NCBI GenBank assembly: GCA_905216025.1
Contig: CAJMSE010000015.1
Span: forward strand, 1 to 64,000
Length of the DNA: 64,000 nucleotides
Direction of reading: 5' to 3'
Origin: an uncultured bacterium
GTDB lineage: Bacteria; Bacteroidota; Bacteroidia; Bacteroidales; Bacteroidaceae
The notes below the pieces were generated by a model. That model did not search any database, was not told the DNA's origin, and saw nothing but the letters and a program-made list of their open reading frames with translations. Both the position numbers and the translations under genes were made by a program. This document shows positions 61,203 to 64,000 of the stretch, one piece after another. How positions within the stretch are numbered: position 1 is the first letter of the stretch; each line of letters starts with the position of its first letter.

Positions 61203-62219
61203 ATGATGCATAAAAGACTTATCACCGCAGGCTGCCTGTTTATTGAATGCCTTGCCGCGGCGGTGGCCGCAGACAACGACTCTACCGGATGCAGGATTGT
61301 ATCGGGAGAGATTTACACTGAGGTGAACCACGGACACAGATACTACGGAGCGGAGCGCACCGTATGGGACTTCCCGCATATCGTGGCCGCAGCCACGCTG
61401 ACGCTCGGCCGCGGATGGAGCTTCGAGGCCGAGATTGAATATGAACGGATACACGAAGACGGCGAATGGTGCAACGACCTGAGAAACAACTTCACATCAA
61501 ACAAACTCTACTTAGCCAGGCGATGGGACTCCGGGACCACCGTGAAGGCCGGCATCATAGACGTGCCGCTCGGCATCACAAACGCCGGAGGGTCGGCACA
61601 GACCATATATGACCCTGAGAGCGAGGCGCTGATAATGCCCATGACATGGCATGAGGGCGGCGTGGCCGTATGCAGGGAACAAGGACGGCTGTCATGGTCG
61701 GCCGCGGCACTGGCATACTCTGACTTCACTGCCGCAGGCACGATGGTGCTCGGCGGAGCAGCCACGGCAGACTACCGGCCGGCAAAAAGCATGCGCATCG
61801 GCATCGGCGGATATTACGGAAAGGCGCAGCACAGCATGATGCGGCCCGTCTCCGACGGGGCTTTCGACGGCAGCCGGACGGCATACGGGGTGCTCAGTGC
61901 CGACTATTCAGGCGGCGGCGTGGCGGCAAGCGGTTCACTGATATACCGCAGCTGCGACGGGGCACGCTCGCTCGGAGCCGAGGCTGGATATGACATCGGC
62001 GGCGCACTGACGGCCGGACGGTTTGCAGCCATGCCCTTCGTGCGGTACGACCACGTGGCCCACACGGCCTGTACGGACATGGACAAGCTGACATTCGGCA
62101 TCAACATATCGCCCCTAAGCAACCTGACGGTAAAGGCCGAGTATGGCATAAGGAAGTATTGCGGATGCGATACGGAGCGGAGCTTCGACATCGGAGTGGG
62201 ATATTCCGTCGCTTTCTGA
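61203..62219 (+). CDS. Outer-membrane beta-barrel protein
   Basis: 338 residues with a signal peptide ending near residue 22. The body alternates short strands and turns through to a typical barrel C-terminus (FDIGVGYSVAF with a terminal Phe). LYLARRWDSGTTVKAGIIDV and PLGITNAGG suggest a porin-like barrel of about 14 strands. No substrate can be named. A TATCTTTG box lies at 61167-61174. It may be co-transcribed with the glycosidase, 82 nt on. Confidence 0.75.
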   Translation: MMHKRLITAGCLFIECLAAAVAADNDSTGCRIVSGEIYTEVNHGHRYYGAERTVWDFPHIVAAATLTLGRGWSFEAEIEYERIHEDGEWCNDLRNNFTSNKLYLARRWDSGTTVKAGIIDVPLGITNAGGSAQTIYDPESEALIMPMTWHEGGVAVCREQGRLSWSAAALAYSDFTAAGTMVLGGAATADYRPAKSMRIGIGGYYGKAQHSMMRPVSDGAFDGSRTAYGVLSADYSGGGVAASGSLIYRSCDGARSLGAEAGYDIGGALTAGRFAAMPFVRYDHVAHTACTDMDKLTFGINISPLSNLTVKAEYGIRKYCGCDTERSFDIGVGYSVAF

Positions 62220-62229
62220 CCTTTTACGC

Positions 62230-62258
62230 CCGGCGGGCATCACCTCCCCGCCCGCCGG
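62230..62258. terminator. GC hairpin between the barrel gene and the GH30-type gene
   Basis: CCGGCGGGC (62230-62238) pairs exactly with GCCCGCCGG (62250-62258), 9 bp with an 11-nt loop and no T-run. It may only attenuate. Confidence 0.5.
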
Positions 62259-62301
62259 AATGACACTAACGCTACCCTGAAACTATAAAAACTGCAACGA
62301 C

Positions 62302-64000
62302 ATGAAAAGATTAGCATCGCTATTAATGCCACTCGTGGCACTCACGGCCGGAGCCCGCACCCTGGCCGACTTCGAGGACGGGACGACCGGCCGGCTGTCC
62401 GTCGACACAGGAAATACCATCGCCGGATGCTTCACAGCGCAGCCAGCGGTGATGGACAACCCCGACATGACGGGCATAAACACTTCCGCCAAATGCTTCG
62501 GAGCGGTGAACGCGGCCGGAGCCGACTGGTGGGGAAACATGGTGGGACTGACGCTGAACACGCCCGTGACCATCAACGACAACAACCGTATACTGTCGTT
62601 CCTCTGCTACCGCAGCGTCCAGCCGAAGGAAATGCGCATCGGATTCAACGGATACGAGGAGGCCGACGAGGTGCTCTGCGAACGCATGCCGGCCGACGGA
62701 CGGTGGGAACGGGTGACGATAGACCTCGGAGAGAAACACTACGGCGAAACGCTCACCACGATATACATCGTGTTCAGCTGCAACTGGAGCGAGCCGCGCA
62801 CGGGATGGGGCGAGGCGACATACTGCTACGACGACTTCAGCATGTCGTCAGAGCAGAGCATCCCGCCGGCAACCATAGTCATAGACCCGGCCGTGGAGTA
62901 TCAGACAATAAACGATTTCGGCGCATCAGACTGCTGGACGGCAGACTATATAGGACGCTATTTCAGCGAGACGGAGCGCAGCCGGGCTGCCCGCCAGCTC
63001 TTCAGCATGGGCACCGATGCCGCCGGCAATCCCGAGGGCATCGGCCTGTCGTGCTGGCGCGTGAACATAGGCGCGGGCAGCGCGGCGCAGGGCGACGGCA
63101 GCAACATCGCCGACGAGACGCGCCGCACGGAGTGCTTCCTCAATGAAGACGGATCCTACGACTGGTCGAGGCAGGCCGGACAGCAGTATTTCATGCGGCA
63201 GGCACTCAGCTACGGAGTAGATCATTTCGTACTGTTCTCAAACTCGGCACCTGTTTATTTCACACGCAACGGCAAGGCGAACGCCGGCAACGTGCGGACG
63301 GCATGCAACCTGAGCGCGGCCCGCTTCCCCGACTTTGCCGAGTTCTTAGCCACCACGGCCAAGCACTTTGCCGACGAGGGGTACAACATCACGCGGATAT
63401 CGCCTGTCAACGAGCCGCAGTTTGAGTGGCTCGACGGACAGGAAGGGTCGCCGTGGCGCAACTCAGACGTTGCCGGACTGGCACGCGAACTCGACAAGTC
63501 GATAGCCGCGCGGAATCTGACGGCAAAGATTCTGCTGCCCGAAGCCAGCTCGCTCGACCTGCTGTACGGAGGTTCCGGAGGGGCATCAAACCAGATAGAG
63601 GCTTTCTTCAACAGCGCCAACACGTCGACTTACGTCGGCAACCTGCCGTCGGTGGCACGCGAGGTGGCAGGCCACAGCTACTGGACTTTCGCCACCAATG
63701 CCGACCTGCGGGGCGTCAGGGAGAAGGCGCGCGACGCCGCAGCGAAGTACGGCATCGGCATGGCGCAGACGGAATGGAGCATGCTCGATGCCGCCCCACA
63801 TGCCTCGACGGGATTCCCCGGGAGCTACGATGCCGCGTCGTACATGGACATCGCGCTCTTCATGGGCAAGCTGATACAGTGCGACCTCAGGTTCGGCAAC
63901 ATGTCGTCATGGTCTTACTGGACCGCATTCTCGTGCGAACAGTACAGTCAGAAAAACCGTTTCTACCTTATGCGAATACATCCGCAGGGTGGCGACTACG
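62302..64000 (+). CDS. GH30-type glycoside hydrolase, 3' end outside window
   Basis: The frame opens at ATG 62302 and is still open at the window end (566 codons seen). A signal peptide (to about residue 18) is followed by a beta-sandwich domain (about 20-190) that looks like a carbohydrate-binding module, then a GH30-like TIM barrel: YQTINDFGASDCWTADYIG, SCWRVNIGAGSA, FVLFSNSAPVYFTRNG, with proposed acid/base E371 (SPVNEPQF) and nucleophile E491 (AQTEWSM). The type resembles endo-1,6-galactanases or xylanases of COG5520. No SusC/SusD pair is visible next to it, but more may lie beyond the edge. Confidence 0.88.
   Translation, partial: MKRLASLLMPLVALTAGARTLADFEDGTTGRLSVDTGNTIAGCFTAQPAVMDNPDMTGINTSAKCFGAVNAAGADWWGNMVGLTLNTPVTINDNNRILSFLCYRSVQPKEMRIGFNGYEEADEVLCERMPADGRWERVTIDLGEKHYGETLTTIYIVFSCNWSEPRTGWGEATYCYDDFSMSSEQSIPPATIVIDPAVEYQTINDFGASDCWTADYIGRYFSETERSRAARQLFSMGTDAAGNPEGIGLSCWRVNIGAGSAAQGDGSNIADETRRTECFLNEDGSYDWSRQAGQQYFMRQALSYGVDHFVLFSNSAPVYFTRNGKANAGNVRTACNLSAARFPDFAEFLATTAKHFADEGYNITRISPVNEPQFEWLDGQEGSPWRNSDVAGLARELDKSIAARNLTAKILLPEASSLDLLYGGSGGASNQIEAFFNSANTSTYVGNLPSVAREVAGHSYWTFATNADLRGVREKARDAAAKYGIGMAQTEWSMLDAAPHASTGFPGSYDAASYMDIALFMGKLIQCDLRFGNMSSWSYWTAFSCEQYSQKNRFYLMRIHPQGGDY

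Overview
The window is a chromosomal segment of a Bacteroidota bacterium, most likely Bacteroidales and probably a Prevotella-like lineage. The evidence is the recurring promoter pattern of that phylum (TTTG, 19-20 nt, TAnnTTTG, seen with exact spacing at many genes), weak Shine-Dalgarno use, family content (RsfS, FtsH, DUF349, DUF3822, DUF5683, Etf/acyl-CoA dehydrogenase) and plant-polysaccharide enzymes. Most of it is GC-rich housekeeping DNA with short AT-rich accessory patches. No rRNA, CRISPR array, prophage or intact insertion sequence is visible; one tRNA gene (Gln) is present.

Layout. 1-3.3 kb: end of a helicase with WG repeats, a relic of an outer-membrane barrel gene, a MATE exporter. 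3.4-11.9 kb: rsmA, a flippase-like membrane protein, pepD, a two-gene membrane operon whose second product carries an L7/L12-like C-terminal domain, a CorA transporter with a structured leader, and a DUF349 protein. 11.9-16.2 kb: tRNA-Gln between two palindromic elements, then rsfS-ftsH-cdsA. 16.3-25.9 kb: yitT-type gene, lpxB-surE, and divergently parA-parB-DUF5683-mltD-like-rel. 25.9-28.4 kb: pectin methylesterase, EamA transporter, MerR-type regulator. 28.7-30.9 kb: four AT-rich genes of unknown function. 31.3-33.9 kb: alaS. 34.1-36.4 kb: a second AT-rich patch of three secreted or membrane proteins. 36.7-41.3 kb: a compact minus-strand operon, RecD-like helicase, phosphopantetheinyl transferase, rmuC, dinB. 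41.5-44.6 kb: a decayed ATPase gene, a small secreted protein, and an operon ending in DUF3822-rsmD. 44.7-52.4 kb: minus-strand run nadB, double-domain esterase, dnaG, queD, queE, cls. 52.6-57.0 kb: unknown two-TM protein, dacB, a mechanosensitive channel, an MNT/HEPN pair. 57.1-60.9 kb: etfB-etfA-acyl-CoA dehydrogenase. 61.2-64 kb: outer-membrane barrel protein and a GH30-type glycosidase cut by the window edge.

Common themes. Envelope biogenesis (lpxB, cdsA, cls, dacB, mltD-like), translation and rRNA modification (rsmA, rsmD, rsfS, alaS, queD/E), genome maintenance (parAB, dnaG, dinB, rmuC) and pectin or galactan attack (CE8-type, CE12-type, GH30-type) are interleaved. Two of the carbohydrate-active genes sit inside housekeeping transcription units.

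The least explained material is intergenic: at least two dispersed repeat families with three copies each, several long perfect palindromes, a repeat inserted in frame inside a helicase gene, a corA leader with two mutually exclusive hairpins and a tiny ORF, and a twin palindromic operator spaced by three helical turns.
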